A stretch of DNA of 64,000 bases. Source: CBDCYS01 sp965226245. GTDB lineage: Bacteria; Acidobacteriota; Terriglobia; Bryobacterales; UBA6623. Under the pieces are notes generated by a model, which made no database searches, had not been told where the DNA came from, and saw only the letters and a list, made by a program, of their open reading frames with translations. Position 1 is the first letter of the stretch; the number at the start of each line of letters is the position of its first letter. Made by a program: the position numbers and the translations under genes. Location of the stretch: positions 3,658,001 to 3,722,000 of the forward strand of contig CBDDCL010000015.1 in assembly GCA_965226245.1 (NCBI GenBank), in the 5' to 3' direction. Of the stretch, positions 1 to 9,021 are shown one piece after another.

Positions 1-2
1 GG

Positions 3-152
3 GGTGGGGCGGCGGGGACCCGGTTTTGGGTTGACCCCAAGCAGGATATGATTACAATCTTCGCCACCCAACTCTATCCCGGCGGCGACAAACGCAAGGA
101 CCAGTTCCGCGACGAGTTCTTGGACCTTGCGTACCAGTCTTTGGTCCACTAG
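3..152 (+). CDS. C-terminal end of a beta-lactamase-family serine hydrolase (partial)
   Basis: The frame is open from the window edge and ends at TAG 150-152, giving 49 residues. The fragment contains GGAAGTRFWVDPKQDM followed by a short charged tail. The GG-AGT-FWVDP segment is typical of the last strands of class C beta-lactamase/penicillin-binding-protein-like serine hydrolases (esterase EstB type). The catalytic SxxK and YxN motifs lie upstream of the window, so substrate and localisation cannot be judged. The call rests only on this C-terminal motif. Confidence 0.6.
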   Translation, partial: GGAAGTRFWVDPKQDMITIFATQLYPGGDKRKDQFRDEFLDLAYQSLVH

Positions 153-720
153 CGGCCAACTCTTACCGTTCGCACGGACAAGCGCCCGGCACAGCCGTTT
201 GTTGCCCACTCCCAGTCTGCTGCGTCGACGCTCTTTTCGACATTTGCTCGCCGCGGTTCACTTCCGTTCACTTCCGCGCTTCGATGTCAACGCCAAGTAG
301 AAATGTCCGGTTTGGGCCGGGTGGCGAGAGAGGCGATGGTAAAGTGTTGGCTGTGGAGGGCCGGGGCGCGCCGACTCTCCATGCCCAAGGCCGAGGCGGC
401 GGGGCTGGCTCCGAAGCAAGCGGCTGATGCACAGGACCCCTCTGGCCTCCTCGTCAGAGGGTTTTGTGTTGCTGCACTCTCCGATCCCGCCCTGCTGCGC
501 GGCGAGAACGTCTCGCACGGTTCGCAGGAGGTGCAGTGTGAAGCATAAGCCTTGTCGTAGGGGTTGGCTTTGCGGCTCATCGAAATCACGATCTGGCGGG
601 GCAATCGCAGAGTCGAGTCGCTTTGAAACCCAAGACTCGTGGCACAGGGGTGTTTACGGGGCTTCCGGGAAAAGGATTCGCCTGAACCGGTGGAGGCAAT
701 TGGCGTAAGATAGGTGTGCC
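153..720. other. Intergenic stretch, no gene recognised
   Basis: These 568 bases hold several overlapping open frames on both strands, none with a recognisable protein pattern, a ribosome-binding site or a preference for one frame. The composition is as GC-rich as the neighbouring genes. It may be decayed coding DNA, but I could not assign it to a family. No tRNA-like T-loop was seen. Confidence 0.4.
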
Positions 721-3066
721 ATGCCTCGCGATCGGATTCTGTTTCCTTTCTTTTTTGTCCTGCTCACACTCCCAGGATGCTCGCCGCCGCCATCTGGCGA
801 GGATCAGGCTGCGCTAGCCCAACAGTCCAAAGCACGCTTGGCTCAAATCGAAGGATCCATCGTCCTCGACGGACTCGAGCAGCCGGTGGAGGTGCTGAGG
901 GACAAATGGGGAGTCGCGCACATCTACGCCACCACAGTTGCCGACCTGTTTTTCACGCAAGGGTTCGTGGCGGCGCAAGACCGCCTGTATCAAATCGAGA
1001 TTTGGCGGCGCACCGGCAGCGGCGAGCTGGCGGAAGTTTTCGGTCCCTCCTATGCCGAACGCGATCGCATTGCCCGGCTGGTTCGCTACCGGGGTGATAT
1101 GCAAACGGAGTGGGAAAGCTACTCGCCCGATACGCGCGCGATTGCCGGGTCGTTCACGAGCGGAATCAACGCCTTCGTGAAGCACGCCGCCGATCGCCTG
1201 CCCATCGAGTTCGAACTTCTCGGCTTCAAACCGGGCGAGTGGAAACCCGAGGATTGCCTGCTGCGCATTGCCGGCCTGCTCATGACCCGCAATGCCCGCC
1301 AGGAAGTGGCGCGCGCCGAGATGGTTCACAAGCTAGGGTTGGAATCCACGATGAAATACATGCCGACGGACCCCCATCGCGAGCTGAAACCCGATCCCGA
1401 GGCCGACCTTGCCGGGATTGACCGGAGCGTTTTGGAAGGCTACCGCAACGCCGTCTCCATCCCAACCCTCTACGGCGAAGACGGCAGCAACAACTGGGTC
1501 GTGGACGGCACACTGAGCAGCACCGGCAAACCCCTGCTGGCGAGCGACCCTCACCGTCCCGTCATCCTGCCTTCTCTTCGTTACATGGTGCACTTGGTCG
1601 GTCCCGGTTGGAATGTCATCGGCTCCGGAGAGCCGGCGCTGCCCGGCGTCGCCATCGGTCACAACGAGCGGGCCGGGTGGGGGTTCACGATCGTGCAGTA
1701 CGACCAAGTGGACCTCTACATCGAAAAGACCGACCCCGAGAATCCTAACCGCTACCTCTACCGCGGCGAGTGGCTCGACATGAAGATTGAGCGGGAGGAA
1801 ATCAAAGTCAAAGGCCAGGCCGAGCCGGCAGAGGTGGAGCTCAAGTTCACACGCCACGGACCGGTCATCTGGGAAGACAAAGCTTCTCAGCGGGCCGTGG
1901 CTCTGCGCTGGAGCGGGGCCGAGCCCGGCACGGCCGGTTATTTGGGAAGCCTTGCAATCGACCGGGTGCAGAACTGGGACGACTTCGTCAAAGCGATGGC
2001 TCGCTGGAAGCTGCCGTCGGAGAACATCGTCTATGCCGACGTGGACGGCAATATCGGCTGGATTCCCGCCGGGCTGATGCCGATACGGAAGAACTGGTCC
2101 GGTTTGCTCCCGGTTCCGGGACACACGGGCAAATACGAATGGGAGGGATTTCGCACGATCAGCGAGCTTCCCCGCATCCAAAACCCCAGCCAGCATTACG
2201 TCGTAACGGCAAATCACAACATTCGTCCCGAAAATTATCCGCATGACTTGGGCTTCGACTGGTCGGCTCCTTATCGTTTTCAGCGGATCGACCAAGTTTT
2301 GGGCGAGGGAAAGAAATTTACCGTGGAGGACTTCCAGCGCCTGCAGCACGACGAGACGTCGATTCCGGCTCGCCAACTGACGGACTTGTTGAAACAGACG
2401 CCCCGCAGCGGCTCGGTGCGCGTTCAACAGGCACGCATGCTGCTGGAGGCATGGGATGCGGTGGTGAGCAAGGACTCCGGGGCGGCGGCGCTATTCGAGG
2501 TGTGGTTTAAAGAGCTGGCGCCGCGATTCATCGCCTCCCAGATTCCGGAACCACAGAGGCAGCTCGTCGAGGCGAACCTGCAATTGCCGACTATGATCCG
2601 TCTGTTGAAAGACCTTCCCGCGGGCCAGAGAAATTCCATTTTGGCGCAGTCGTTCGATGCGGCTGTAGCCGAAGCGGGCCGCTTGTTGGGAGGCGACATG
2701 TCGTCGTGGAAGTGGGGCACGCCGCACACGATTACGTTTCAACACCCACTCGCGAACAGTCCCGCGCGAAAAGCCTTGTTCAATCTGGGGCCGGTTGAGC
2801 GGGGCGGCGACGGCAACACGCCGAACGCAACGCGCGGCCCGGGCTATACCCAGTCGAGTGGGGCGTCCTACCGTCACATCTTGGATCTCGCTGATTGGGA
2901 CCGCTCGGTGTTCACGAGCACGCCAGGCCAGTCAGGGCAGCCCGGCAGTCCGCACTATGACGATCTGCTGCCGCTGTGGGCCAGCCACGAGTACGCGCCG
3001 CTGGTGTTCACGCGCGAAGCGGTCGAAGAGAACACGGCTCACACGCTGCGGCTGGAACCACGGTAG
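721..3066 (+). CDS. Penicillin acylase (amidase) family lipoprotein, Ntn hydrolase
   Basis: This 781-residue protein belongs to the penicillin G acylase / acyl-homoserine-lactone acylase family, which hydrolyses amide bonds using an N-terminal nucleophile exposed by self-cleavage. The start ATG is followed by a lipoprotein signal with lipobox LPGC (Cys20), so it is probably anchored in the outer membrane facing the periplasm. The alpha-chain region contains the conserved start VLRDKWGVAHIYA (about residues 58-70). The autocleavage motif is GEDGSNNWVV, with Ser256 as the predicted nucleophile. The length fits the family. The true substrate is unknown: beta-lactams, acylated amino acids or quorum signals are all possible. 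An enolase-superfamily remnant follows directly downstream. Confidence 0.9.
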   Translation: MPRDRILFPFFFVLLTLPGCSPPPSGEDQAALAQQSKARLAQIEGSIVLDGLEQPVEVLRDKWGVAHIYATTVADLFFTQGFVAAQDRLYQIEIWRRTGSGELAEVFGPSYAERDRIARLVRYRGDMQTEWESYSPDTRAIAGSFTSGINAFVKHAADRLPIEFELLGFKPGEWKPEDCLLRIAGLLMTRNARQEVARAEMVHKLGLESTMKYMPTDPHRELKPDPEADLAGIDRSVLEGYRNAVSIPTLYGEDGSNNWVVDGTLSSTGKPLLASDPHRPVILPSLRYMVHLVGPGWNVIGSGEPALPGVAIGHNERAGWGFTIVQYDQVDLYIEKTDPENPNRYLYRGEWLDMKIEREEIKVKGQAEPAEVELKFTRHGPVIWEDKASQRAVALRWSGAEPGTAGYLGSLAIDRVQNWDDFVKAMARWKLPSENIVYADVDGNIGWIPAGLMPIRKNWSGLLPVPGHTGKYEWEGFRTISELPRIQNPSQHYVVTANHNIRPENYPHDLGFDWSAPYRFQRIDQVLGEGKKFTVEDFQRLQHDETSIPARQLTDLLKQTPRSGSVRVQQARMLLEAWDAVVSKDSGAAALFEVWFKELAPRFIASQIPEPQRQLVEANLQLPTMIRLLKDLPAGQRNSILAQSFDAAVAEAGRLLGGDMSSWKWGTPHTITFQHPLANSPARKALFNLGPVERGGDGNTPNATRGPGYTQSSGASYRHILDLADWDRSVFTSTPGQSGQPGSPHYDDLLPLWASHEYAPLVFTREAVEENTAHTLRLEPR

Positions 3067-3395
3067 AGGCGCTTCCGCGGATTGGGCGTTTGGGCAATGA
3101 CGGCGGAATTCTCGAAACCTATCAGATGGCGGTTTTGGCTGACAGCTACGGTGTCCGGATGGCGCCGCACGGCTGGGTGGGTCCGGTCGCCGTCCGGGCG
3201 GCCACGCACGTCTGCGCCGTGATTCCCAACTTGCTGGTGCAGGAGTTTCCCGGCTCACGGCCCGACCACGCCTGGACGCAGGAGTTGATCGATCCTCCCG
3301 CCGAAGTGCGTGACGTTGAGTTGGTCGTCCCGGAGGGTCCAGGCCTGGGGTTCAGCGTGGACGAAAAGAAGATCGAGAAAATCCGCATCGGCTGA
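3066..3395 (+). pseudogene. 3' remnant of a mandelate racemase/enolase-superfamily gene
   Basis: From about 3072 one frame reads RIGRLGNDGGILETYQMAVL, then GVRMAPHGWVGPVAVRAATH, then a normal C-terminus ending at 3395. This is the last beta strands of the enolase-superfamily barrel plus the return to the capping domain. The N-terminal two thirds, with the catalytic lysine and the three metal ligands, are absent: the frame merges directly into the end of the penicillin acylase gene. The fragment has no start of its own and is interpreted as a deletion remnant. It is not a copy of the full-length enolase-superfamily gene at 18476, whose sequence is different. Confidence 0.7.
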
Positions 3396-3478
3396 GGGCG
3401 GCCAGACCGGAAGGCCCAACTACGGGATGGGCGTCTGATGGAAGGACCGGCGGGATAGGGCGCGATATAGTAGGGAAC

Positions 3479-6007
3479 ATGGCGCTTGTTTCACGCGCAG
3501 TCCTGGTTTTCGCACTGCTGATACCCCTACCCTGCGCGGCGGCGATCCCCTCGCCGGAGTCCCATTTCGGGCACGCCATGGGCGCTGACCGCAAGCTGGT
3601 CGAGTGGGAGAGCGTGGTCGAGTACTTCCAGCAGCTTGGCCGTGCCAGCGATCAAGTCCAGGTACAAGAACTCGGCAAGAGCACCGAGGGACGCCCGTTC
3701 ATTCTGGTCACGGTCGCCAGCCCGGAAACAATCGCGAAACTGGATCATTACCAGAGGGTTCAGGAGCGGCTCGCCGATCCGCGCCTTACGACGCCCGAGC
3801 AAGCGGAAGCTCTCATCGGCGAGGGCAAAACCGTGGTGCTCATCACTTGCTCGATCCATTCCACGGAAGTCGGCTCGACCCACACCGCGATCGAGTTCGT
3901 CCACAAATTGCTCACGCAAGACACGCCGCGCCACCGGGTCATCTTGAGAGACACGATTTTCCTGCTGGTTCCGTCGCTCAACCCCGACGGCGTCGACAAA
4001 GTGGCCGCCTGGTACAAGAAATTCCTGGGAACACGTTATGAAGGCGCGCCGATGACGGAGCTTTATCACAAATACATCGGCCACGACAACAACCGCGATT
4101 GGTACATGTTCACCCAGGCGGAGACACGCCTGATGGTGGAAAAGGTGCACAATGTCTGGCGGCCTCAAATCGTCTACGACGTTCATCAAATGCGAGGCCG
4201 CGGGGCGCGCATGTTCGTTCCGCCCTGGATGGACCCGATCGATCCGAATATTGATCCGCTGATTGTTCAACAGGTCAACAATCTGGGCACGGCGATGGCG
4301 GTCGACCTGACCTCCGCCGGCAAAAAGGGCGTGGTGGTCAATGGAATCTACGACTACTTCACTCCGGCGCGTCATTACCAGAGCTACCACGGCGGCTTGC
4401 GGATTCTCAGCGAAACGGCGAGCGTCCGTTACGCTTCGCCCGTCAAAGTCCCCTTCGCTTCATTGGACGTCCAAGGGCGCGGCTACAACGCCAAGAGTCC
4501 GAGCTGGAATTTCGTCGAGCCCTGGCCTGGAGGCGAGTGGACGCTGCGCGACATTGTCGACTATCAGCTCGTGACGTTTGAGTCGTGCCTCTACAACGCG
4601 GCTCTTCACCGCCGGGACCTGCTGCGAAACTTCTATCGCATCGGCCAGCGGGTTTTGCAGCGCGACACGCCGTTCGCTTTCGTGATCCCCCGCGAACAGC
4701 ACGACAGCAGCGCGGCCGAACGTCTGCTCCGAACGCTTTCGTTTGGAATGGTCGAGATCGAGCGTGCGGAAGACGATTTCCTGGCCGGCGGGCAGCGTTT
4801 CAAGGGGGGCGACTTCGTGATTCGGATGGCGCAGCCCTACGCGGCCTTCGCCAAGACACTGCTGGAGAGCCAGCTGTACCCTGATCTGCGCGAGTACCCC
4901 GGCGGCCCTCCCCGGCGGCCTTATGACGTGACGGCTCATTCGCTGCCGCTGCTTCTGGGCGTTGATGCCGTGGAAGTAGCGGAACCCTTCGACGTTGCGC
5001 TGGTCCCTCTAGTCAAGGTCGAGACGGGGGCCGGTCACGTGGAGGACGCTGACTTGCTGGCCCTGTCGCCGGCCGCAGGCAATTCCTGGAAGGCGGTCAA
5101 CCGCCTGCTGGAAGCGGAAGCGCCGGTCTACCGGAATGAGACCAGCGGAGTTTTCTACATTCCCCGCGAGGGCCAAGCCGAAGCGCTGTTGCCGAAACTC
5201 GCCCGCGAGCTGGGACTTTGTTTTACGGCAGCCGATACTCGTGTCAGCGCGCATCGGCGGCTTCAGACTCCCCGCGTTGGCTTGTACCGCGGGCATGTAC
5301 CCGTCATGGATGAGGGCTGGACCCGGTGGGTGCTGGAGCAATACGAATTCCCGTATCAGAGTCTCGCCAACGAGCGCATTCAGCAAGGGGCGCTGAATGA
5401 CGACTTTGATGTGATCATCCTGCCCGATACCAAGCCAAGCACCCTGCAAGCCGGGTTCATCCAGGGTGCGCTCTACAAAGGCGCGGAGGCGCCCCCCGAC
5501 TACACCGGCGGAATTGAAGACACCGGCGCGGCCGCTCTTCTCCGCTTTGCCCGCAACGGAGGGACGATTCTCGCTTTCAACAAGGCTTCCGTCTATGCCA
5601 TCGAGCGGCTGGATGCGGGTACCCGGAATGTCCTCAGCGGCCTCGGAAACCAGCAATTCTACGCGCCCGGGGCATTGCTCAACGTCAGCGTCGACACTTC
5701 ACACCCGCTGTGTTTCGGGATGCGGCCTCAGGCGGCGGTTTGGTTTGAGAGCGGCCCGGCGTTTGAGACCGGCAGCGGCGGAAACGGCGAGCTTCCGCGG
5801 GCCGTGCTGACCTATCCACGGCGCAACGTCCTGGCTTCGGGCTGGCTGCTGGGCGAGAAACATCTGTCGAATCGCGCCGCTGTCGTGGACGTTCCCATCG
5901 GGCGCGGCCACCTGGTGCTGATGGGAATCCGTCCGCAATACCGCGCGCAATCGAACGCGACTTTCAAGATGCTGTTCAACGGACTCTTCTACCACGAGAA
6001 TCGCTGA
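3479..6007 (+). CDS. Secreted M14-family zinc carboxypeptidase-like protein
   Basis: This 842-residue protein has a signal peptide (MALVSRAVLVFALLIPLPCAAA) and an N-terminal M14 domain. The metal site is visible as SIHSTEVG (His127, Glu130) and YDVHQM (His236), with the substrate-binding motif DNNRDW at 204-209. These peptidases remove C-terminal residues from peptides and here would act outside the cytoplasm. The C-terminal half (about residues 400-842) is a long extension of the kind seen in the large M14 proteins of Acidobacteriota and Bacteroidota; its last part resembles a glutamine-amidotransferase-like or Rossmann domain, which is an inference. It is transcribed alone, 83 bases after the enolase remnant. 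Confidence 0.88.
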   Translation: MALVSRAVLVFALLIPLPCAAAIPSPESHFGHAMGADRKLVEWESVVEYFQQLGRASDQVQVQELGKSTEGRPFILVTVASPETIAKLDHYQRVQERLADPRLTTPEQAEALIGEGKTVVLITCSIHSTEVGSTHTAIEFVHKLLTQDTPRHRVILRDTIFLLVPSLNPDGVDKVAAWYKKFLGTRYEGAPMTELYHKYIGHDNNRDWYMFTQAETRLMVEKVHNVWRPQIVYDVHQMRGRGARMFVPPWMDPIDPNIDPLIVQQVNNLGTAMAVDLTSAGKKGVVVNGIYDYFTPARHYQSYHGGLRILSETASVRYASPVKVPFASLDVQGRGYNAKSPSWNFVEPWPGGEWTLRDIVDYQLVTFESCLYNAALHRRDLLRNFYRIGQRVLQRDTPFAFVIPREQHDSSAAERLLRTLSFGMVEIERAEDDFLAGGQRFKGGDFVIRMAQPYAAFAKTLLESQLYPDLREYPGGPPRRPYDVTAHSLPLLLGVDAVEVAEPFDVALVPLVKVETGAGHVEDADLLALSPAAGNSWKAVNRLLEAEAPVYRNETSGVFYIPREGQAEALLPKLARELGLCFTAADTRVSAHRRLQTPRVGLYRGHVPVMDEGWTRWVLEQYEFPYQSLANERIQQGALNDDFDVIILPDTKPSTLQAGFIQGALYKGAEAPPDYTGGIEDTGAAALLRFARNGGTILAFNKASVYAIERLDAGTRNVLSGLGNQQFYAPGALLNVSVDTSHPLCFGMRPQAAVWFESGPAFETGSGGNGELPRAVLTYPRRNVLASGWLLGEKHLSNRAAVVDVPIGRGHLVLMGIRPQYRAQSNATFKMLFNGLFYHENR

Positions 6008-6077
6008 TTGTTTCCTGCGATGTCGTGAAAGGCCCCGGCGGGTCTAGCCTGCAGCACCCGATGGACAGCAGCTTCCC

Positions 6078-6767
6078 GTGAACTACTTCAACTACTTCAC
6101 TGAAATCGAGGAACATTTCCAGCGGGCGCGCAAGACGGGCACGTTCTTGCTGTCTCCGCTGGACTGGGCTCTGATCGAGGTTTGGAAGGATTCAGGCGTC
6201 CCCTTGGAAGCCGTCCTCAAGGGTATCGACCGGGCGTTCGAGAAATGGCACACGCGCAAGCGCCGGACGCGCATGGTGAACGCACTGGCTTACTGCAGCC
6301 AAGAGGTGCTGAGCGCCGCGCGCGAGATGTCGGGCGAGTCAGAGCCACAGAGTAAAAAGGCTCAGGCCGCCTTCAGCACCGGCGAGTTGGCCGAGTTTTT
6401 TCGCGCCAACGCCGTGCTGGTTCGGCAAGCGGCGAGGAACGCGAACCCGGCGGCGGCCACCGTGTTCCTGCGGACGGCCGAGTCGCTCGAACAGTTGGCC
6501 GGGGCCGGCGAGGCGGGGGAGTTGCCCGATCTCGAGTCAGTGGAGCAGCGTCTCACCGTGCTGGAAGAGCGTCTCATCGCCTCCGTGACCCAACAGCTTG
6601 ACGAGAGTGAGATGCTCGCGGCGCGCCAGGAGATGGACCGGGCACTGGCGCCCTATCGCGGCAAGATGGCGGCTGCCCAGCTTTCGCTGCTCGAAAAGCA
6701 ATTCCTGCAACGAAAGTGTTTCGAAGCGGCCGGGCTGCCTCGGTTGAGTCTTTTTTATCTGAAGTAG
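6078..6767 (+). CDS. Conserved hypothetical protein, helical
   Basis: This 229-residue protein starts at GTG 6078. It opens with MNYFNYFTEIEEHFQRARKT and a segment rich in aromatic and basic residues (SPLDWALIEVWKDSGVPLE). The rest is predicted mostly alpha-helical, with a glutamate- and glutamine-rich coiled-coil-like stretch at about residues 150-210. There is no signal peptide or membrane segment, so it is probably cytoplasmic. I recognise it only as the type of conserved hypothetical found in acidobacterial genomes and assign no function. It lies 70 bases after the M14 gene in the same direction and could be co-transcribed. Confidence 0.7.
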   Translation: MNYFNYFTEIEEHFQRARKTGTFLLSPLDWALIEVWKDSGVPLEAVLKGIDRAFEKWHTRKRRTRMVNALAYCSQEVLSAAREMSGESEPQSKKAQAAFSTGELAEFFRANAVLVRQAARNANPAAATVFLRTAESLEQLAGAGEAGELPDLESVEQRLTVLEERLIASVTQQLDESEMLAARQEMDRALAPYRGKMAAAQLSLLEKQFLQRKCFEAAGLPRLSLFYLK

Positions 6768-6778
6768 GGCGCACTTGT

Positions 6779-6913
6779 GGCCGAAACAGAGCCGCGCCCG
6801 CAAGGGTGCGGTCGAGGGTAGTCACTGCGTCGGGGCCGTCATCGGAATGCGGTCACTGCCAAACTCGACCGCACCCTTGCGGGCGCGGCTCTGTTAAATT
6901 ACCACTTGATTCG
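6779..6913. repeat. 135-bp palindromic repeat, family R1, copy 1
   Basis: The element has long inverted ends reading AACAGAGCCGCGCCCGCAAG at one side and the exact complement at the other, enclosing about 60 bases. A second, nearly identical copy in the same orientation lies at 8256-8390. It could form a large hairpin and resembles a REP/MITE-type non-autonomous element. It contains no coding capacity of its own. Confidence 0.85.
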
Positions 6914-7011
6914 CTGCAGACATGGGGGGGACGAACCGCCTCCCAGGTGGCGCGCGCCTCCTGGCGGGCCGGGTCGGCCTCCGGGCCAACGTAGCGTTTC
7001 ATCGCCTGCAT
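6853..7011 (-). pseudogene. Short open frame running into repeat R1 (possible truncated gene)
   Basis: A 52-codon frame begins at ATG 7011 behind a GAGG-like ribosome-binding site. It reads MQAMKRYVGPEADPARQEAR and then WEAVRPPHV before entering the R1 element, which supplies its last codons and stop. The first 30 residues look protein-like in composition, but the family is not recognised. It may be the 5' end of a gene cut by repeat insertion, or chance. Confidence 0.25.
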
Positions 7012-7030
7012 CGAGACCTCTACCGCAGCG

Positions 7031-8116
7031 CTAAACCCGTACCTCGAATCCGCCGTCGCCGCGGATTACATCGCCATCCCACACGACCGCCTCGATGGGC
7101 TTGTCGGACTCCGCGATGAACAGGCAGTACTCGACCGTCACCTTCGAGCGGGCACCGATCCAGCGGTAGCAGCGCTCGCCGAACAGCGTCCCTCGGTCGA
7201 CCATCTTGTCGCGCGGCTCGGGCATCGGCGACGCGCCGAACTCCATCCCGCGGGTGAATGCCTTCCCGTTCCAAGGAGCGTGTTTGCGGTTGTAGTTCTC
7301 TTCCCAAATTCCAACCCAGGGAAAGTCGTCGCGCTTCCAGATGTATCCGAAAACCGTTTTTACGTCGGGATTGAAAGCCGTGAAATACGCCTGCTCGACC
7401 GAAGGACTCATCAGGTGTGTCGTGAAGGCCCCCGAGGCGGGGGTGCCGGCGGTGACCCGCAAGTCGGAGTAGCCGCCGCCGGCCAGAGGCGCCATGGGCC
7501 ACTGAAACTCGGCTCCGATGACGAAACGGTCTTTGCCCTCGGCGAATTCCTCTTCAAGAACTTTTGACGCCGTGGCCGGCATATGCATCACCGTCTTTCC
7601 CTTGGCCAGGAACGGCGGCCCCAAAGTGGCGTGCTGGGTCCAGCCAACGGGCCGGTCGATGGAGGTCAGGTTCTCAGCCGTCTCGGTAACGACAACCGCC
7701 TGGGCGTCGGGCGCCAGCCGCAGCACGCGCTCCAGGCGCATCTCGGCCTTGGGCAGATTCGCCACGGCTCGCAGCTCGCCCCTTTTCTGTTCCACCTCCC
7801 AGTTGACGACGGATGCTTCGCCGTGAACGGTCAGCCCGGCGGCCGCCTCGGCCTCGGTCGGCGGGCCGAAAAAGTCAAAGCACAGGTTGTGTCCGACGAT
7901 GCCGCAAAGCAAACCTGCTTCGGGGGCGGCGCCGTATTCGGGGTGCTTTTGCGGATCGTAATCGGCGGGCTCGATGGTCTGCCATGGAGGAATCCACAGC
8001 GGGTTGACCGCGTTGGACTTGAGCACAAGCCCGGCGATGTGGCCTCCGCCGGGCAGCAGGGTCAGGTAGACCTGATCGTTTTGGAGTTGAACGGAAAGGC
8101 GGTGATTGATCGACAT
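7031..8116 (-). CDS. Galactose-mutarotase-like hypothetical protein
   Basis: This 361-residue protein starts at ATG 8116 (MSINHRLSVQLQN) preceded by GAGG. An in-frame upstream start at 8155 lacks such a site. It is beta-rich throughout and has no signal peptide. Segments such as LLPGGGHIAGLVLK, GWTQHATLGPPFL and IWEENYNRKHAPWNG resemble the beta-sandwich of aldose-1-epimerase/mutarotase-like proteins. The usual catalytic His/Glu pair cannot be placed with certainty, so substrate and reaction remain open. The gene stands alone between two direct copies of the R1 repeat, which may have moved with it. Confidence 0.65.
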   Translation of the reverse strand: MSINHRLSVQLQNDQVYLTLLPGGGHIAGLVLKSNAVNPLWIPPWQTIEPADYDPQKHPEYGAAPEAGLLCGIVGHNLCFDFFGPPTEAEAAAGLTVHGEASVVNWEVEQKRGELRAVANLPKAEMRLERVLRLAPDAQAVVVTETAENLTSIDRPVGWTQHATLGPPFLAKGKTVMHMPATASKVLEEEFAEGKDRFVIGAEFQWPMAPLAGGGYSDLRVTAGTPASGAFTTHLMSPSVEQAYFTAFNPDVKTVFGYIWKRDDFPWVGIWEENYNRKHAPWNGKAFTRGMEFGASPMPEPRDKMVDRGTLFGERCYRWIGARSKVTVEYCLFIAESDKPIEAVVWDGDVIRGDGGFEVRV

Positions 8117-8255
8117 GAGAACCTCGCGAACATAGCGGCGGCAGCCCGCCGGCAAACCCTATTTTGGCGTAGGATAACATGGCGGCGACTCGAAACCAAG
8201 CTTGCACGGCAGGCCGCCGGATTTACGGCCGCGGGACCAGGCTGAAGCGTGACCT

Positions 8256-8390
8256 GGCCGAAACAGAGCCGCGCCCGCAAGGGTGCGGTCCAGGGTAGTC
8301 ACTGCGTCGGGGCCGCCATCGGAATGCGGTCATTGCCAGACTCGACCGCACCCTTGCGGGCGCGGCTCTGTTAAATTACCACTTGATTCG
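8256..8390. repeat. 135-bp palindromic repeat, family R1, copy 2
   Basis: This is a direct repeat of 6779-6913 with only a few substitutions and the same terminal inverted repeats. It ends about 28 bases before the ssb start codon, so it forms part of the ssb leader and could influence its transcription or messenger stability. Confidence 0.85.
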
Positions 8391-8417
8391 TGCCGCCTCA
8401 GAGTGTACCTTGGAGCC

Positions 8418-8924
8418 ATGGCATCACGCAGTCTAAACAAAGTCATGTTAATCGGGCATCTTGGCAAAGATGCCGAAACGCGGCACACCCAGAGCGGAAC
8501 AGCCGTCACCAATTTCACACTGGCTACTTCTTGGCGAACGAAGAACCAGCAGACCGGCGAGTGGAGGGAGGAAACCGACTGGCACGACGTCGTCATGTGG
8601 CGGGCGGAAAACGTAGCGCCTTACCTGCAAAAAGGGAAACAGGTCTTCATTGAAGGGCGCCTGCAGACACGCAGTTGGGAGGACCAAAGCGGCGCCAAGC
8701 GCTACAAGACCGAAGTGGTGGCCGAGAATCTGATCTTGCTCAGCAGCCGTGGCGAGGATGCCGGTGGTCCGCCGCCCAGCTCAGAGCGTGACGTTGCGCC
8801 GCCGCAGCAGTCGGCCGCGGGAGCTTCGGCGGGAGGAGAAAGCTCCGGCTCCGCGGCAGCTTCGGCGGGCGGAGAAAGCCCCGCTCCCGAGCAAGGCATC
8901 ACCGACGACGACGTGCCGTTCTAG
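8418..8924 (+). CDS. ssb: Single-stranded DNA-binding protein
   Basis: This 168-residue protein binds single-stranded DNA during replication, recombination and repair. The N-terminal OB fold begins MASRSLNKVMLIGHLGKDAE and includes TNFTLATSW and FIEGRLQTRSWED. It is followed by a Gly/Ser/Ala/Pro-rich linker and the acidic tip DDDVPF that recruits partner proteins. The start ATG 8418 has GGAG upstream. The gene lies alone behind the second R1 repeat, not beside ribosomal genes. The length fits bacterial SSB. Confidence 0.96.
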   Translation: MASRSLNKVMLIGHLGKDAETRHTQSGTAVTNFTLATSWRTKNQQTGEWREETDWHDVVMWRAENVAPYLQKGKQVFIEGRLQTRSWEDQSGAKRYKTEVVAENLILLSSRGEDAGGPPPSSERDVAPPQQSAAGASAGGESSGSAAASAGGESPAPEQGITDDDVPF

Positions 8925-9021
8925 TGCACGGCTTGCGTACAATCGAGTCGGGATGGCCAAAACGGAATCCTGGCTGGTACGCAGCCGGGGTTTCGTTCTC
9001 TTGTCTGGGAGATCCATCGTG

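Noticed and set aside
153..720. Several overlapping 60-100-codon frames
   Set aside because: No frame shows a family pattern, ribosome-binding site or codon bias that distinguishes it from the others.
1333..2427. Long open frame on the minus strand opposite the penicillin acylase gene
   Set aside because: It is the antisense shadow of a GC-rich gene with strong family motifs on the plus strand; it has no motifs of its own.
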